Assembly (NCBI RefSeq): GCF_017814435.1
Contig: NZ_JAGJCB010000005.1
Location: 124,001 to 188,000, forward strand
Length of the DNA: 64,000 nucleotides
Direction of reading: 5' to 3'
From: Mariniflexile gromovii
Lineage (GTDB): Bacteria; Bacteroidota; Bacteroidia; Flavobacteriales; Flavobacteriaceae
The notes under the pieces were generated by a model that had not been told where the DNA came from, did no database searches, and worked only from the letters and a program-made list of their open reading frames with translations. The position numbers were made by a program, and so were the translations under genes. Below, in pieces: positions 17,036-26,583 of the stretch (positions are counted from its first letter, which is position 1; the number at the start of each line of letters is the position of its first letter).

Positions 17036-18127
17036 ATGGAAAAAAATTCCAAAATTTATATTGCTGGTCACCGGGGTTTAGTTGGCAGTGCCATATTAAA
17101 AAACCTGAAAGCCAAAGGTTATACAGATTTTGTTACACGTACCCATAGTGAACTAGATCTTAAAGATAGTACGGCAGTGGCTCATTTTTTTGCCAGTGAA
17201 AAACCCGATTATGTGTTTTTAGCTGCGGCTAAAGTGGGTGGTATTGTTGCCAATAATACCTATCGTGCCGATTTTATTTATGAAAATCTCATGATTCAAA
17301 ACAATGTATTGCACCAAAGTTATCTGCATGGCGTAAAAAAATTGATGTTTTTGGGAAGTACCTGTATTTACCCAAAAAACTGTCCTCAACCCATGAAAGA
17401 GGATTATTTACTTACAGATGTTTTGGAATACACCAATGAACCTTATGCTATAGCTAAAATAGCAGGAATTAAAATGTGCGAGAGCTATAACATACAGTAT
17501 GGTACAAATTTCATATCTGTTATGCCTACCAATTTATATGGGCCTCATGACAATTTTGATTTGGAAAAATCGCATGTGCTACCTGCCCTTATTAGAAAAA
17601 TGCATTTAGGTAAAGCTTTAGAACTTCAAAATTGGGATTTAATTCGTAAAGACTTAAACCACATGCCTATAGAAAACATCAATGGCAGTGCCTCTGAAAA
17701 AAGTATCCTTCAGGTACTCACTAAATATGGTATTAGCAAGCAGGGAGACAGCATTCAATTAGAAGTTTGGGGTACCGGAAAACCCATGCGTGAATTTTTA
17801 TGTAGCGAAGATATGGCCGATGCCTGTGTGTTTTTAATGGAAAACCGCAACTTTAACGACTGTTTTGCCAAAAATACCAAAGAAGTACGTAATACCCATA
17901 TCAATATTGGTACAGGTATCGATATTTCCATAAAAGATTTGGCTTACTTGATTAAAGATATCATAGGTTTTGAAGGCACTCTTTATTTTAATGATACCAA
18001 ACCGGATGGCACCATGAAAAAGCTAACCGACCCATCAAAATTACATGGGTTAGGTTGGAAACATACAATAGATTTACAAACAGGCATAAAAAAAGTATAT
18101 GATTGGTACTGCTCTGAGGGTGCTTGA
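17036..18127 (+). CDS. fcl: GDP-L-fucose synthase
   Basis: A 363-residue epimerase/reductase with GHRGLVGSAIL at the N terminus, AAAKVGGIVANN, GSTCIYPK, the catalytic EPYAIAKIAG (Tyr-x-x-x-Lys) and PTNLYGPHDNFD. It makes GDP-L-fucose from the Gmd product by 3,5-epimerization and 4-reduction. An insertion of about 35 residues around KDLNHMPIENING makes it longer than the E. coli enzyme. Similar insertions are common in Bacteroidota. Together with gmd it supplies fucose, probably to the exopolysaccharide cluster nearby. Confidence 0.96.
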   Translation: MEKNSKIYIAGHRGLVGSAILKNLKAKGYTDFVTRTHSELDLKDSTAVAHFFASEKPDYVFLAAAKVGGIVANNTYRADFIYENLMIQNNVLHQSYLHGVKKLMFLGSTCIYPKNCPQPMKEDYLLTDVLEYTNEPYAIAKIAGIKMCESYNIQYGTNFISVMPTNLYGPHDNFDLEKSHVLPALIRKMHLGKALELQNWDLIRKDLNHMPIENINGSASEKSILQVLTKYGISKQGDSIQLEVWGTGKPMREFLCSEDMADACVFLMENRNFNDCFAKNTKEVRNTHINIGTGIDISIKDLAYLIKDIIGFEGTLYFNDTKPDGTMKKLTDPSKLHGLGWKHTIDLQTGIKKVYDWYCSEGA

Positions 18128-18159
18128 TTTTGCAGGCGATTCAAATTTAAAGTTTAATA

Positions 18160-18202
18160 AAGGTCTAACGAGATATTTCTATTTCGTTAGACCTTCGTTT
18201 TT
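18160..18202 (+). terminator. Terminator after fcl
   Basis: AGGTCTAACGA at 18161-18171 pairs with TCGTTAGACCT at 18184-18194, with a 12-base loop and a T-rich tail (TCGTTTTTG). It ends the gmd-fcl transcript. Confidence 0.8.
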
Positions 18203-18387
18203 GAAATAATCGATGAAATCACCAAAATAACGTTAAAATTAAAAAAAATATAGCTTATAATAATCCAAAAAGTCATCAAAAGCGTATATCACACTAATGA
18301 ATTCAATTTTTTACAATTTTAAGTTCAGCATTAACACTTTATCGAAAAGACACTTGTGTTTTATCGAAAATAAAAGACTTTAATCGT

Positions 18388-18414
18388 TTGTTTTTAAGTA
18401 TTATGCTATTTTTG
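18388..18414 (+). promoter_or_regulatory. Candidate Bacteroidota promoter for the secreted-protein operon
   Basis: TATTTTTG at 18407-18414 fits the TAnnTTTG -7 box, with a TTG at 18388-18390. The 16-base spacing is slightly shorter than the usual 17-23. It lies 36 bases before the GTG start of the first secreted protein. Confidence 0.5.
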
Positions 18415-18449
18415 ATAAGAAAAAACAACAAAAAACTAACCAATATTCT

Positions 18450-19010
18450 GTGAAGTCTATATTTTTTATAATTAGAAATTTACTGCTGTTTTCAATATTA
18501 TTTTTTTCATTTGAAGGAATGGGTCAAACCACCCCGCTTATGGCATCAATTAACAGTTCAGGTGGTACAGCAACGGGCAATTCTGGTTCGGTAAGTTATT
18601 CCATAGGACAAGTTGTTTATACCTATGTAAACGATACAGGTTATAGTATAGAACAAGGCATACAACATGCTGAAATTCCACAAGACGACACTGAGGAAGA
18701 AAATAATTTACCCGAAGATATTGATGGTGAAGGAGAAGCGGACATCATACCGGAAACACCCGAGGTTCATGTGTTGATTTATCCTAACCCTACAACCGAC
18801 TATGTTAACGTTGCTACCGAAGGGCTTTTATTTGAAAATCAAAATAACTTTTACCGACTTTTCAATTATCAAGGTCAACTTTTAATGGAAAAAAACATCA
18901 GTGAAGATACTACAAAGATCCATTTAGACCATTTAAGTGCATCCATGTACATCTTGCGTGTATTTGTTAACAATAGCCTTTACAAAACATTTAAAATATT
19001 AAAAAAATAA
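18450..19010 (+). CDS. Secreted protein with Por (type IX) secretion C-terminal sorting domain
   Basis: 186 residues from a GTG start, the only in-frame start before the signal peptide. The signal peptide is followed by a region with SGGTATGNSGSVSYSIGQVVY, a motif often found in Bacteroidota surface proteins before an acidic linker (about residues 76-105). From about residue 110 there is a type A sorting domain: VLIYPNPTTDYVNV, then FNYQGQLL and SMYILRVFVNNSLYKTFKILKK. It should cross the outer membrane by the type IX system and be held at the surface or released. It has no catalytic domain, so it is probably structural or adhesive. The next gene starts five bases later. Confidence 0.88.
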   Translation: MKSIFFIIRNLLLFSILFFSFEGMGQTTPLMASINSSGGTATGNSGSVSYSIGQVVYTYVNDTGYSIEQGIQHAEIPQDDTEEENNLPEDIDGEGEADIIPETPEVHVLIYPNPTTDYVNVATEGLLFENQNNFYRLFNYQGQLLMEKNISEDTTKIHLDHLSASMYILRVFVNNSLYKTFKILKK

Positions 19011-19014
19011 AATA

Positions 19015-19743
19015 ATGAAATATATAGTTACTTTCATACTTTTTTTAGCCGTAACGGTTAGCATATCTGCTCAAACACCAGAAAAAATAAGCTATCAAGC
19101 CATTATTCGAGGAAACAATAATAGTTTGGTGGCAAACTCTAATATAAGTATCAAAATTCTTATCCGTCAAGGTACCATCACTGGTACTACGGTTTATGAA
19201 GAAACCCATACTGGCACCACCAATGCTAGTGGACTTGTAAGTTTGGTTATAGGTAATGGTACCCCGTCAACGGGTAGTTTTAGTGCCATAAATTGGTCTC
19301 AAGCTTCTTATTTTATAGAAACACAAGTAGATCTTACAGGAGGTTCCAATTACAGCGTTATTGGAGCTAGCCAACTGTTAAGTGTCCCTTATGCACTACA
19401 TGCTAAAACCGCTACCAGCATCACGGGACCAAACCCTTATAAAGCAGCTATCATTCCTTTCACTGCTTCTAGAACTATTGCGAGTTCGGATGTAAACAAT
19501 ACGATTGCATGTACTGCCAATGCCACTTTAACATTATCCTCCAATTTTTCTTCCATGGCTATAGGAGATACTATAAACTTTGAAGCCCATAATGGTGCTA
19601 CACTAACCATTAATGCAGGTTCTGGTGTATCTCTCAATTATACCGCAGGTGGATCGGGGCAATATGTAAGTACCTCGGGCAATGTACGGTTTGGTATGCT
19701 TAGAAAAACAGGAACGAATGCGTATATAATTTCAGGACAATGA
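19015..19743 (+). CDS. Secreted protein of unknown function, Bacteroidota tail-like repeat type
   Basis: A 242-residue protein with a signal peptide (MKYIVTFILFLAVTVSISA). The pattern ISYQAIIRGNNNSLV, GTTVYEETHTGTTNASGLVSL and SQLLSVPYALHA is common to many secreted Bacteroidota proteins of unknown role. The C-terminal 100 residues are rich in Thr, Ser and Ala and probably form beta strands. No sorting domain is seen. It lies five bases after the sorting-domain gene and overlaps the next start by four bases, so the three genes are one operon. A surface or matrix role is inferred. Confidence 0.75.
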   Translation: MKYIVTFILFLAVTVSISAQTPEKISYQAIIRGNNNSLVANSNISIKILIRQGTITGTTVYEETHTGTTNASGLVSLVIGNGTPSTGSFSAINWSQASYFIETQVDLTGGSNYSVIGASQLLSVPYALHAKTATSITGPNPYKAAIIPFTASRTIASSDVNNTIACTANATLTLSSNFSSMAIGDTINFEAHNGATLTINAGSGVSLNYTAGGSGQYVSTSGNVRFGMLRKTGTNAYIISGQ

Positions 19744-22700
19744 GGTTTATAATTTTATTTTTACTTTTTTCCACAGCGGCGGTCTCGCAGAATTACCATT
19801 ATAGCCTAGACCAACAGGAAGCAGATGTTATAGCTCCTACGGCACCCACCAATGTAGTGGTTAGTAATATAGCAATTTCTGCGGTTGACATTACTTGGAC
19901 AGCATCTACAGATAATGTAGCGGTTACCAATTATAATATTTACAACAACAATACCTTAATAAAGGCATCTATTGGCAATGTAACGTCTTTTACCCTTACG
20001 GGATTAGCTCCTTCCAATAACTATAATATAACTGTTAGAGCTTTAGATGCTGCTGGAAATATTTCCAGCAATAGTAATGCACAATCCTTTAGCACTATCG
20101 GTACTCCTGATACAACGCCACCTTCAAATCCTACCGGTTTGATAGTGAGCAACATTACTGAAACCACCGCAGACCTTTCATGGACCGCTTCCACCGATAA
20201 TATTGGTGTTGTAGATTACCAAGTTTACAATAATGGAATACTTTTAATACCGTCTATTGGCAATAATGGTACTTCTGTTAATTTAACTGGCCTTACACCT
20301 GATACCAACCACAGCTTAACGCTTCGTGCAATAGATGTTGCTGGAAATATATCCGAAGACAGTAATACAATAAATTTCACAACCCTGTTTGTAGATACTG
20401 TTGCACCATCAATTCCAACAAATTTAGTGGCTAGCGATATCACGCAATCTAGCGCCACTTTAACTTGGACGGCATCTACAGATAATGTGGCTGTGACCGA
20501 TTATAAAATTTACAATAATGGTGTTTTATTAGTGGAATCAACCGGTAATGTAACTACTTATTCTATAACTGGGCTTAATGCTAATACAGTTTACAGTTTA
20601 ACTGTTAGCGCTATTGATGATGCTGGTAATAAGTCTGAGGTTAGCACTACTACAGAGTTCACTACACTTGCTGTTCTTTTAGCGGAAAACATGCGTGAAG
20701 AAATACCATACTTCAAGGCCTATTTACTCCCTTTAGCTGAAAAAGCGAATTTACAAAATGCTTTAGATACTTATGGTGCTGTTAGATTAGAAAAAGGCGA
20801 TTATGGTTTTAATAACAAAACAGTCATTACAATGTCAAGTAATCAAAAATTATATGGACACCCATCATTAACACAAACACCCAAAATAGCTATAACTTCC
20901 GGAAGTTCAAATGTTGAAATTCAATGTATTTGGAATGAAGAAATTGAATTTTTATCAGGTGCACCAATTAAAAACTGTTTACTAAAATCTATCAAGTGGT
21001 CAAATATAGTTACTACGGGCGGAATGTTAGAGGACAATTTATTCATTGATGTTAAATCCAGTATTTTATTTGATATGAGTAGATCGGGCTATTATCGTAA
21101 CAATAGAGTATATAGGCATCAAGTGCATATACCACTTGCATTAAAGATTTTAGGAAATAGTGCGACTCCTAGCTACGGTAATGTTCATGTATGGTCTAAT
21201 TGGTTAACACCGAGGGCTGAAGGAGTCATATTAGATAATATAGAAAGTATTACCTTTTTAGGCGGGGATTCTGAAGGATGGAATGGTAGTAATTTAACAA
21301 CCAAAGCTATGTTTACCGCAACTAATATGGGAACTTTAAAAATAACAGACTTGGGAGGGGGAAATGGTTATTGCCCGGGATGCGAAACACCAGCTTGGGA
21401 TATTCAAGCAGAAAACCTTTATTTTTATAATAAATATATAAGTAACGTAAGTCCTTATAAAAGCGTTGCAAGAGCAGGCACAAATGTATTTAGTGTAAAA
21501 ACTTTAAGCGGAACGGAATTATACGATGTAGAAACTGGAGGTATACATTTTAAAGCACATCCTAGTAATAGTGATGGTTCTCAATATAATTCTGTGTATT
21601 TAAATGGGGTTGAGCAAACTGCTGTCACTATTACTGACCCTACATTACAAGAAAAATTAACAAGTATGATTTTAGGTCCCCAATATACCCCCATTGAAAG
21701 ATACAACTGGGAAACACTTCCAGACCCTTTAGGAACGAATTGGGAAAGTGAAAGAATAGGGAAACCTGATAGTAAACAATACATTCAAAACTTGATAGAT
21801 ACTAATACCATAGCGGAATTGCCCGAAGGAGTTTATTACATAGGATCATCATTAACTTTAAAAGCAAATGAATTTATCAACCAAGGTATCATTGGATCGG
21901 GGACAGGTAAAACTGTAATATGTGGTATAACAGATGATTTTCCTTTAATAACTATAAATTCAGATCCAAACTTACAAATGAGTATTCATTTAGCACATTT
22001 AACTCTTCAAGGGGGTAGTAAAGGAATTTATTTTCCGAAAGAAACCCGTCTAATAGCTTACAATATATGGAAATATATCATTTTTAGAAATCAATCAATA
22101 GGTATACATTTCCATGAGATGTTTGGTTTTGATAATAATTATTTAGAATATGTAAATTTTGTGAATTGTGGAACTGCTATTTTTAATGATGGTCTTGAAA
22201 ATACTGGTCAAGATAATTGGTATGAAAGTGAATTAGGTTATATGGATAAAACATTTTATTATAGATGTCAATTCATTAATTGCGATAATGCATTGGAGTT
22301 GCAATCATACCGTGCCAGTGGCGGAAATACTTGGATGGAATGTAAATTTGATGGTAATAAAAAAATTGGAGATTTTTCCGGAAATAATTACCCCATTTTT
22401 GTTAATAGCGATTTTACTAATAACACAGGTGGAAATTTAACTGGTAGTTTCTTATTTGAAGGTGAACCAGGAGTTTTTTGCAACTCAAATTTTAGTGGAA
22501 ACTCTTCCAACTATATTTTTAACACTAAAGGCTTCATATCATATGGTTCTAACTTCCTAGATACTGTAACACTGTGTTCTCCCGATGTTCACTGGGACCA
22601 AAGTTTTTATGTATTTAATAGCACCTTGAATGGTCTGTTAGGTGGCGGACGACGATGGAATCAAGGCTGTTTCGTAAACAGTAATTTTGCCTTGCAACCA

Positions 22701-22799
22701 GAATTGAGCAAGTTGTTTGTAAATATAAGCGACAGTGTAAACAAAACAATTATAGATGGCACACCAAACCCCTATCCTCAATTATTTGTAAAACATTAA
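19740..22799 (+). CDS. Secreted FN3-repeat protein with beta-helix-like C-terminal part
   Basis: A 1019-residue protein with a signal peptide (MRFIILFLLFSTAAVSQ). It has three fibronectin type III repeats at about residues 30-120, 125-215 and 220-310, each with TWTASTDN or a close variant near its start and GLT/GLN-type strands. From about residue 320 the sequence has features of right-handed beta-helix or pectate-lyase-like proteins: a glycan-site-like GSGTGKTVICG and many Asn/Gly-rich short strands (NSDFTNNTGGN, NSNFSGNSSN). The family is known among polysaccharide lyases, hydrolases and phage tailspikes. No catalytic residues can be assigned and no sorting domain is present. It overlaps the previous gene by four bases. 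Binding or cleavage of the nearby exopolysaccharide is a reasonable guess. Confidence 0.8.
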   Translation: MRFIILFLLFSTAAVSQNYHYSLDQQEADVIAPTAPTNVVVSNIAISAVDITWTASTDNVAVTNYNIYNNNTLIKASIGNVTSFTLTGLAPSNNYNITVRALDAAGNISSNSNAQSFSTIGTPDTTPPSNPTGLIVSNITETTADLSWTASTDNIGVVDYQVYNNGILLIPSIGNNGTSVNLTGLTPDTNHSLTLRAIDVAGNISEDSNTINFTTLFVDTVAPSIPTNLVASDITQSSATLTWTASTDNVAVTDYKIYNNGVLLVESTGNVTTYSITGLNANTVYSLTVSAIDDAGNKSEVSTTTEFTTLAVLLAENMREEIPYFKAYLLPLAEKANLQNALDTYGAVRLEKGDYGFNNKTVITMSSNQKLYGHPSLTQTPKIAITSGSSNVEIQCIWNEEIEFLSGAPIKNCLLKSIKWSNIVTTGGMLEDNLFIDVKSSILFDMSRSGYYRNNRVYRHQVHIPLALKILGNSATPSYGNVHVWSNWLTPRAEGVILDNIESITFLGGDSEGWNGSNLTTKAMFTATNMGTLKITDLGGGNGYCPGCETPAWDIQAENLYFYNKYISNVSPYKSVARAGTNVFSVKTLSGTELYDVETGGIHFKAHPSNSDGSQYNSVYLNGVEQTAVTITDPTLQEKLTSMILGPQYTPIERYNWETLPDPLGTNWESERIGKPDSKQYIQNLIDTNTIAELPEGVYYIGSSLTLKANEFINQGIIGSGTGKTVICGITDDFPLITINSDPNLQMSIHLAHLTLQGGSKGIYFPKETRLIAYNIWKYIIFRNQSIGIHFHEMFGFDNNYLEYVNFVNCGTAIFNDGLENTGQDNWYESELGYMDKTFYYRCQFINCDNALELQSYRASGGNTWMECKFDGNKKIGDFSGNNYPIFVNSDFTNNTGGNLTGSFLFEGEPGVFCNSNFSGNSSNYIFNTKGFISYGSNFLDTVTLCSPDVHWDQSFYVFNSTLNGLLGGGRRWNQGCFVNSNFALQPELSKLFVNISDSVNKTIIDGTPNPYPQLFVKH

Positions 22800-23148
22800 G
22801 CATAATAATTTCTCTTTAATCAAATATGATAATCTTATAAACATTTAAAAATTATATCATTGTCGTATTTATTTATTAAAACTTCAAATTCATTATTGGC
22901 GATTCTTCTAAAAGTTTGTCCAAAAATAATATATTGATATGTCAGATACATTTATTTAAATGAGATTAAAATCTATAATTATCAACTCCAAAACATCTAC
23001 CACCAAATCAGAATCTAAATAAAGTACATAATCAATTTTATTTTAAGATTGAATCAAAACCTTCTATATAATTTTTATTATTATCTAAAAGTTACAAACA
23101 TACCCGAAAGCCAGCCTCAATATACATAAGTATGCGTGTTTTATTATA
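22800..23148. other. Intergenic region between two convergent transcripts
   Basis: 349 bases, AT-rich, between the end of the beta-helix gene (plus) and the last gene of the exopolysaccharide operon (minus). No open frame of note and no clear hairpin with a T-run was found. Confidence 0.5.
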
Positions 23149-24393
23149 TTAGTTTAATATTGAACTTACAAACGCTGTCATCACGTTATTAATATCTAAA
23201 TAATTTTCAGCATATTTACGGGCATTTTTCATAATCGTTAACCGCTCACTTGTTGATAAAGCTTCTTCAATTCCTGAGTTTAAAGCTTCTTGATTTTCGG
23301 CAGCAACTAGCACCCCCATGTTATATTTTTGGGTTAAAGCATATAAACCAGAATCTTGATTGGCGGTAATTAAAGCCAAACCACCTACCGATAAAATGGT
23401 GGTTAATTTGGAAGGCATCACTAAATCGCTGGCCTTGGCTTTTTGTATCACTAAATGCACATCGGCCATATTCAAGAATTTGTTAAACTTATCCATAGGT
23501 TGCAATGGAAAAAACAAAACACTGTCTAGCTTAAAAGAAGATGCCATGGTCTGTAATTTTTCCTTATAAGGTCCAGAACCACATATCACAAATTTAATGT
23601 TTGGTTGCGCTTTAAAATTATCCGCCGCTTTTATAATACTTTCAAGTCCTTGCTTTTCGCCTATCGCCCCAGAATATAACACTATTTTATCGGTAGCTAA
23701 AAAACCAAACTCTGTTTTTAAAATTTCTTTATTTTCTAAAGGCTTAAAAAATGTCGTATCAGACCAATTAGGAAATAAAAGCACCTTTTTGTTTGTTTTC
23801 TCTTCTATTTTTGAAATCATTTTTTCGGAAATACTACTTATAACATCAGTGTTTTTGAAAATAAATTGTTCTACTTTATACAAAAGATTAATCACTTTTG
23901 GAGAACTAATCATATTCAAGTCTTGTGCTGCCTCTATTTGCATATCTTGAATATGATATACCGTTTTAGATTTTTTAAATACTTTATAGAAATAGCCCAA
24001 TAAGCCAAACTGAAATGAGGGCACTACGGTGATGACGGTATCATACTTCTTTTTAAACAGCAATACCACTAATTGAAAAAAGGCAGATACCATAAATGAA
24101 ACATCCAAAAGCATCCGCTTTTTACCAGATGGTTGAGATGGCACATACATAGGGCAGCGATACACCGTCATTTTTCCACCAGAAGCAAATTTTTCAACTT
24201 CCTTTATATACCAAAATTTATTTTTTTTATAAGGTTCTTGTACACTCCAATAAGGATAATAAGGATAAGTGGTTACCACTGTGCAATCATACCCTTTATT
24301 TACAAGCCAATACATCATTTCGCCACTATACTTCCCAATTCCTGTAGGTTCAGGAGTAAAATTATAACCTATAAGTAGTATGCGTTTTTTCAT
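23149..24393 (-). CDS. WcaI-like glycosyltransferase (GT4)
   Basis: A 414-residue GT-B enzyme. The N-terminal half has ILLIGYNFTPEPTGIGKYSGEM and TTYPYYPYWSVQEPYK, both typical of colanic-acid WcaI proteins. The C-terminal half has VLYSGAIGEKQG, FVICGSGPYKE and VMPSKLTTILSVGG in place of the usual E-x7-E. It probably transfers a sugar (fucose in WcaI) onto the lipid-linked repeat unit at the inner membrane. It is the last gene of the operon and overlaps the VanZ-like gene by four bases. The sugar donor is not known. Confidence 0.85.
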   Translation of the reverse strand: MKKRILLIGYNFTPEPTGIGKYSGEMMYWLVNKGYDCTVVTTYPYYPYWSVQEPYKKNKFWYIKEVEKFASGGKMTVYRCPMYVPSQPSGKKRMLLDVSFMVSAFFQLVVLLFKKKYDTVITVVPSFQFGLLGYFYKVFKKSKTVYHIQDMQIEAAQDLNMISSPKVINLLYKVEQFIFKNTDVISSISEKMISKIEEKTNKKVLLFPNWSDTTFFKPLENKEILKTEFGFLATDKIVLYSGAIGEKQGLESIIKAADNFKAQPNIKFVICGSGPYKEKLQTMASSFKLDSVLFFPLQPMDKFNKFLNMADVHLVIQKAKASDLVMPSKLTTILSVGGLALITANQDSGLYALTQKYNMGVLVAAENQEALNSGIEEALSTSERLTIMKNARKYAENYLDINNVMTAFVSSILN

Positions 24394-24839
24394 AATTTAT
24401 TTTTGTTTTTAAACCAGTGCCACATTCGTGCACCAATACATATAAAACCTAATCCCAGGGCAGAACCTACTGAACCCCAAACCATATCGAGGAAGTCTAC
24501 GGAACGCATGGGTCTAAAATACTGGCCTAATTCGGCAAGAATAACTAGGATCGTTAAAAGCATCCAACTATAAATCCACCTAACTAAGGGTTGTTTTCTA
24601 TAATTTAGGTAAATACCTAGTAACATTCCTAAAAGCACGAGTGGAACTGCGGTTCTAATCGCCATAAATTCGTAGCTATCTACCCAATTTTTTATCCAAG
24701 GAGGCATAAAACGCATCTCCCCTATTATGGGGCTGCTTACCCAACTTAAGTACAATACCAATATGGCACCCACTATAACAGACATCCAGATAGTAACTGA
24801 AAATAATTTCATTCTAAATATTGATGTTGTGCATTTCAT
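24390..24839 (-). CDS. VanZ-like small membrane protein
   Basis: A 149-residue protein with four hydrophobic segments. The C-terminal region has AELGQYFRPMRSVDFLDMVWGSVGSALG, matching the E-x2-Q-x4-R-x3-D-x2-D-x6-G pattern of the VanZ family. VanZ members contribute low-level teicoplanin resistance in Gram-positives; in Bacteroidota polysaccharide loci their job is not known. It overlaps wcaI-like by four bases. Confidence 0.8.
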   Translation of the reverse strand: MKCTTSIFRMKLFSVTIWMSVIVGAILVLYLSWVSSPIIGEMRFMPPWIKNWVDSYEFMAIRTAVPLVLLGMLLGIYLNYRKQPLVRWIYSWMLLTILVILAELGQYFRPMRSVDFLDMVWGSVGSALGLGFICIGARMWHWFKNKNKL

Positions 24840-24880
24840 ATAAATTAAAACTGCTTATCCGTAAACGATCATAAACAACT

Positions 24881-25015
24881 GTCTCATTGAGCATTGTCGA
24901 AAGCAAAACGTGTTTTGGTTGCAGGTAGCTCATAAAGCGAATCGAGAGGTTATTTAAACTTATTAACTTTAAAATGAGGTCTTGATTTTAGTTTATCTTG
25001 AGCACAGTCGAATGG
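24881..25015. repeat. Two degraded copies of the GAGC-x-GTCGA palindromic repeat family
   Basis: GTCTCATTGAGCATTGTCGA at about 24881-24900 and TATCTTGAGCACAGTCGAAT at about 24994-25013 resemble the short palindromic intergenic repeats of Flavobacteriaceae, which run like TGAGC-x3-GTCGA. They lie in the 262-base spacer between the VanZ-like gene and the glycosyltransferase. A third and fourth relative lie inside trpF. Confidence 0.5.
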
Positions 25016-25101
25016 CTCGACCTGCCATGGTGAGTATAATTGTGATTGATTATGACATTCAAAAAATTAAATGTTCAAATTTTATAAACACTTCATGCAA
25101 A

Positions 25102-25950
25102 CTAAACTTCTTTATTAGCTAAAGGATCAGACAGTTCCTTGATTCTACAATAAATTTGCGTAAAATAAGACATCTTTAATATGGCAAAAGCAAAACCTTT
25201 AGAGCCATCTTTCCAACCACCATAAAAGAAAAAACTTCCAAAAAAGTAAACAGACCCTATTAATGGACTTTTGATTAGTTTATATTTTATTTTTTGTTTC
25301 CAAGTCAACTTTTCTATTTCACTCTCGTTTTTAAACGTTTTTAAAAATCGATAAGCTTCCCATGAAGCATATTCATTATGCTTGGTCATGTAATGTGAAA
25401 CACCTCTAAAATCGCGATGGTCTATTTTGCTTTTTATATGCCCTATATTACCATCTAGTATAGGGTGTTCATGAATTTCCATATCTAAATTACTCCACTT
25501 ATCTTCATCTATTTTCTCATACTCTCCTGCTCCTACTTGAAATAATGCTAATTTATTGAGTGGATACCCCCCTTTTAGTTTTTTCCCCATAAAATATATA
25601 GTGTAGTTAAGCCAAAATCCTATATAATTTTGTGTGTCGATTTTCTGTCTTAATTCACTTTTAAAAGCATCTGTTAAATATTCATCAGCATCTAAAAACA
25701 ACACCCATTTCGTTTCTAAATCATAGTTACGCAAAAACCAATTTCTCTTTTTAGGAAATTTACCATCCCAAACAAAATTCACTACCGATGCGCCTTGTGA
25801 CTTTGCAATTTCAATGGTATTATCTGTGCTACCAGAATCAATGATAACGATATGTTTTGCAAAATCAGTACCAATAGCTTGTAAACAACCTAGTAAGTTT
25901 TTTTCTTCATTTTTAACTGGTATTGCAATGGTTAAATCGAGTGTGTTCAT
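25102..25950 (-). CDS. Family 2 glycosyltransferase (WaaE/KdtX-like)
   Basis: A 282-residue GT-A enzyme. It begins LTIAIPVKNEEKNLLGCL, has VIIDSGSTDNT, KKRNWFL, and the DxD-like FLDADEYLTD that binds the metal and the nucleotide sugar. HRDFRGVSHYMTKHNEYASW is the conserved second half of the WaaE/KdtX group. It is cytoplasmic but acts at the inner membrane on the growing repeat unit. Donor and linkage cannot be told from sequence. Confidence 0.88.
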   Translation of the reverse strand: MNTLDLTIAIPVKNEEKNLLGCLQAIGTDFAKHIVIIDSGSTDNTIEIAKSQGASVVNFVWDGKFPKKRNWFLRNYDLETKWVLFLDADEYLTDAFKSELRQKIDTQNYIGFWLNYTIYFMGKKLKGGYPLNKLALFQVGAGEYEKIDEDKWSNLDMEIHEHPILDGNIGHIKSKIDHRDFRGVSHYMTKHNEYASWEAYRFLKTFKNESEIEKLTWKQKIKYKLIKSPLIGSVYFFGSFFFYGGWKDGSKGFAFAILKMSYFTQIYCRIKELSDPLANKEV

Positions 25951-25978
25951 AAATTCTTATTATAATTGATTTAAATAT

Positions 25979-26539
25979 TTAATTAACTTCATGAATGCCT
26001 TCCAAAAAACGTTCTTTTATTGGTTTACAGGGGTGTCCCGAACACACCATCCAAGGTGGTTGGTTTTTAGTAACAACAGAACGCGCTCCAATAACAGCAC
26101 CCTCACCTACCGTTATACCTGGATGGATAAATGTTTCGGCGGCTATCCATACATAATCTCCTATTTCAATAGGTTTTGTATAGAGTGGAAAACCCATTTT
26201 CGTATAGTCGTGGGTACCAGCTACCAAATGTGCTCCTTGTGAAATAACGGAGCGCTTCCCTATGCTTATTTTACCTTGACAATATAAGGTAACTCCATTG
26301 GCGATACCACACTCATCTTTTAAAACTAAATTCCAAGGAGCCCATATAGTTACCTTTGGATACACATGAACGCCCTTTCCAACCGAAGCACCAAAAAGTT
26401 TTAATATAAAGTTTCTCCATGCGTGGAAAGGTTTTGGAGAGTAACGAAAGAACAAAGTAGCTATAACATTCCATAACAATCGCGCCAATCGATTTTTTAA
26501 ACTAAAAGAAGGTCCAGAATGTGTATCTGTGTTGGTCAT
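25979..26539 (-). CDS. WcaF-like hexapeptide-repeat O-acetyltransferase
   Basis: A 186-residue left-handed beta-helix acetyltransferase. It has NRLARLLWNVIATLFFRYSPKPFHAWRN (two stretches), WAPWNLVLKDECGIANGVTLYC, the catalytic His region GAHLVAGTHDYTK, and GAVIGARSVVTK. These are the marks of colanic-acid WcaF proteins. It uses acetyl-CoA to O-acetylate a sugar of the repeat unit. It is part of the exopolysaccharide operon, between two glycosyltransferase genes. Confidence 0.9.
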   Translation of the reverse strand: MTNTDTHSGPSFSLKNRLARLLWNVIATLFFRYSPKPFHAWRNFILKLFGASVGKGVHVYPKVTIWAPWNLVLKDECGIANGVTLYCQGKISIGKRSVISQGAHLVAGTHDYTKMGFPLYTKPIEIGDYVWIAAETFIHPGITVGEGAVIGARSVVTKNQPPWMVCSGHPCKPIKERFLEGIHEVN

Positions 26540-26583
26540 GTTTTATTTTAATTATTGATTAAGTTTAAAAAAAACAGATATGT

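Noticed and set aside
19860-20680. Repeats at the DNA level that might suggest an array
   Set aside because: They are three coding FN3 repeats (TWTASTDN and similar) in one gene, not a CRISPR array.
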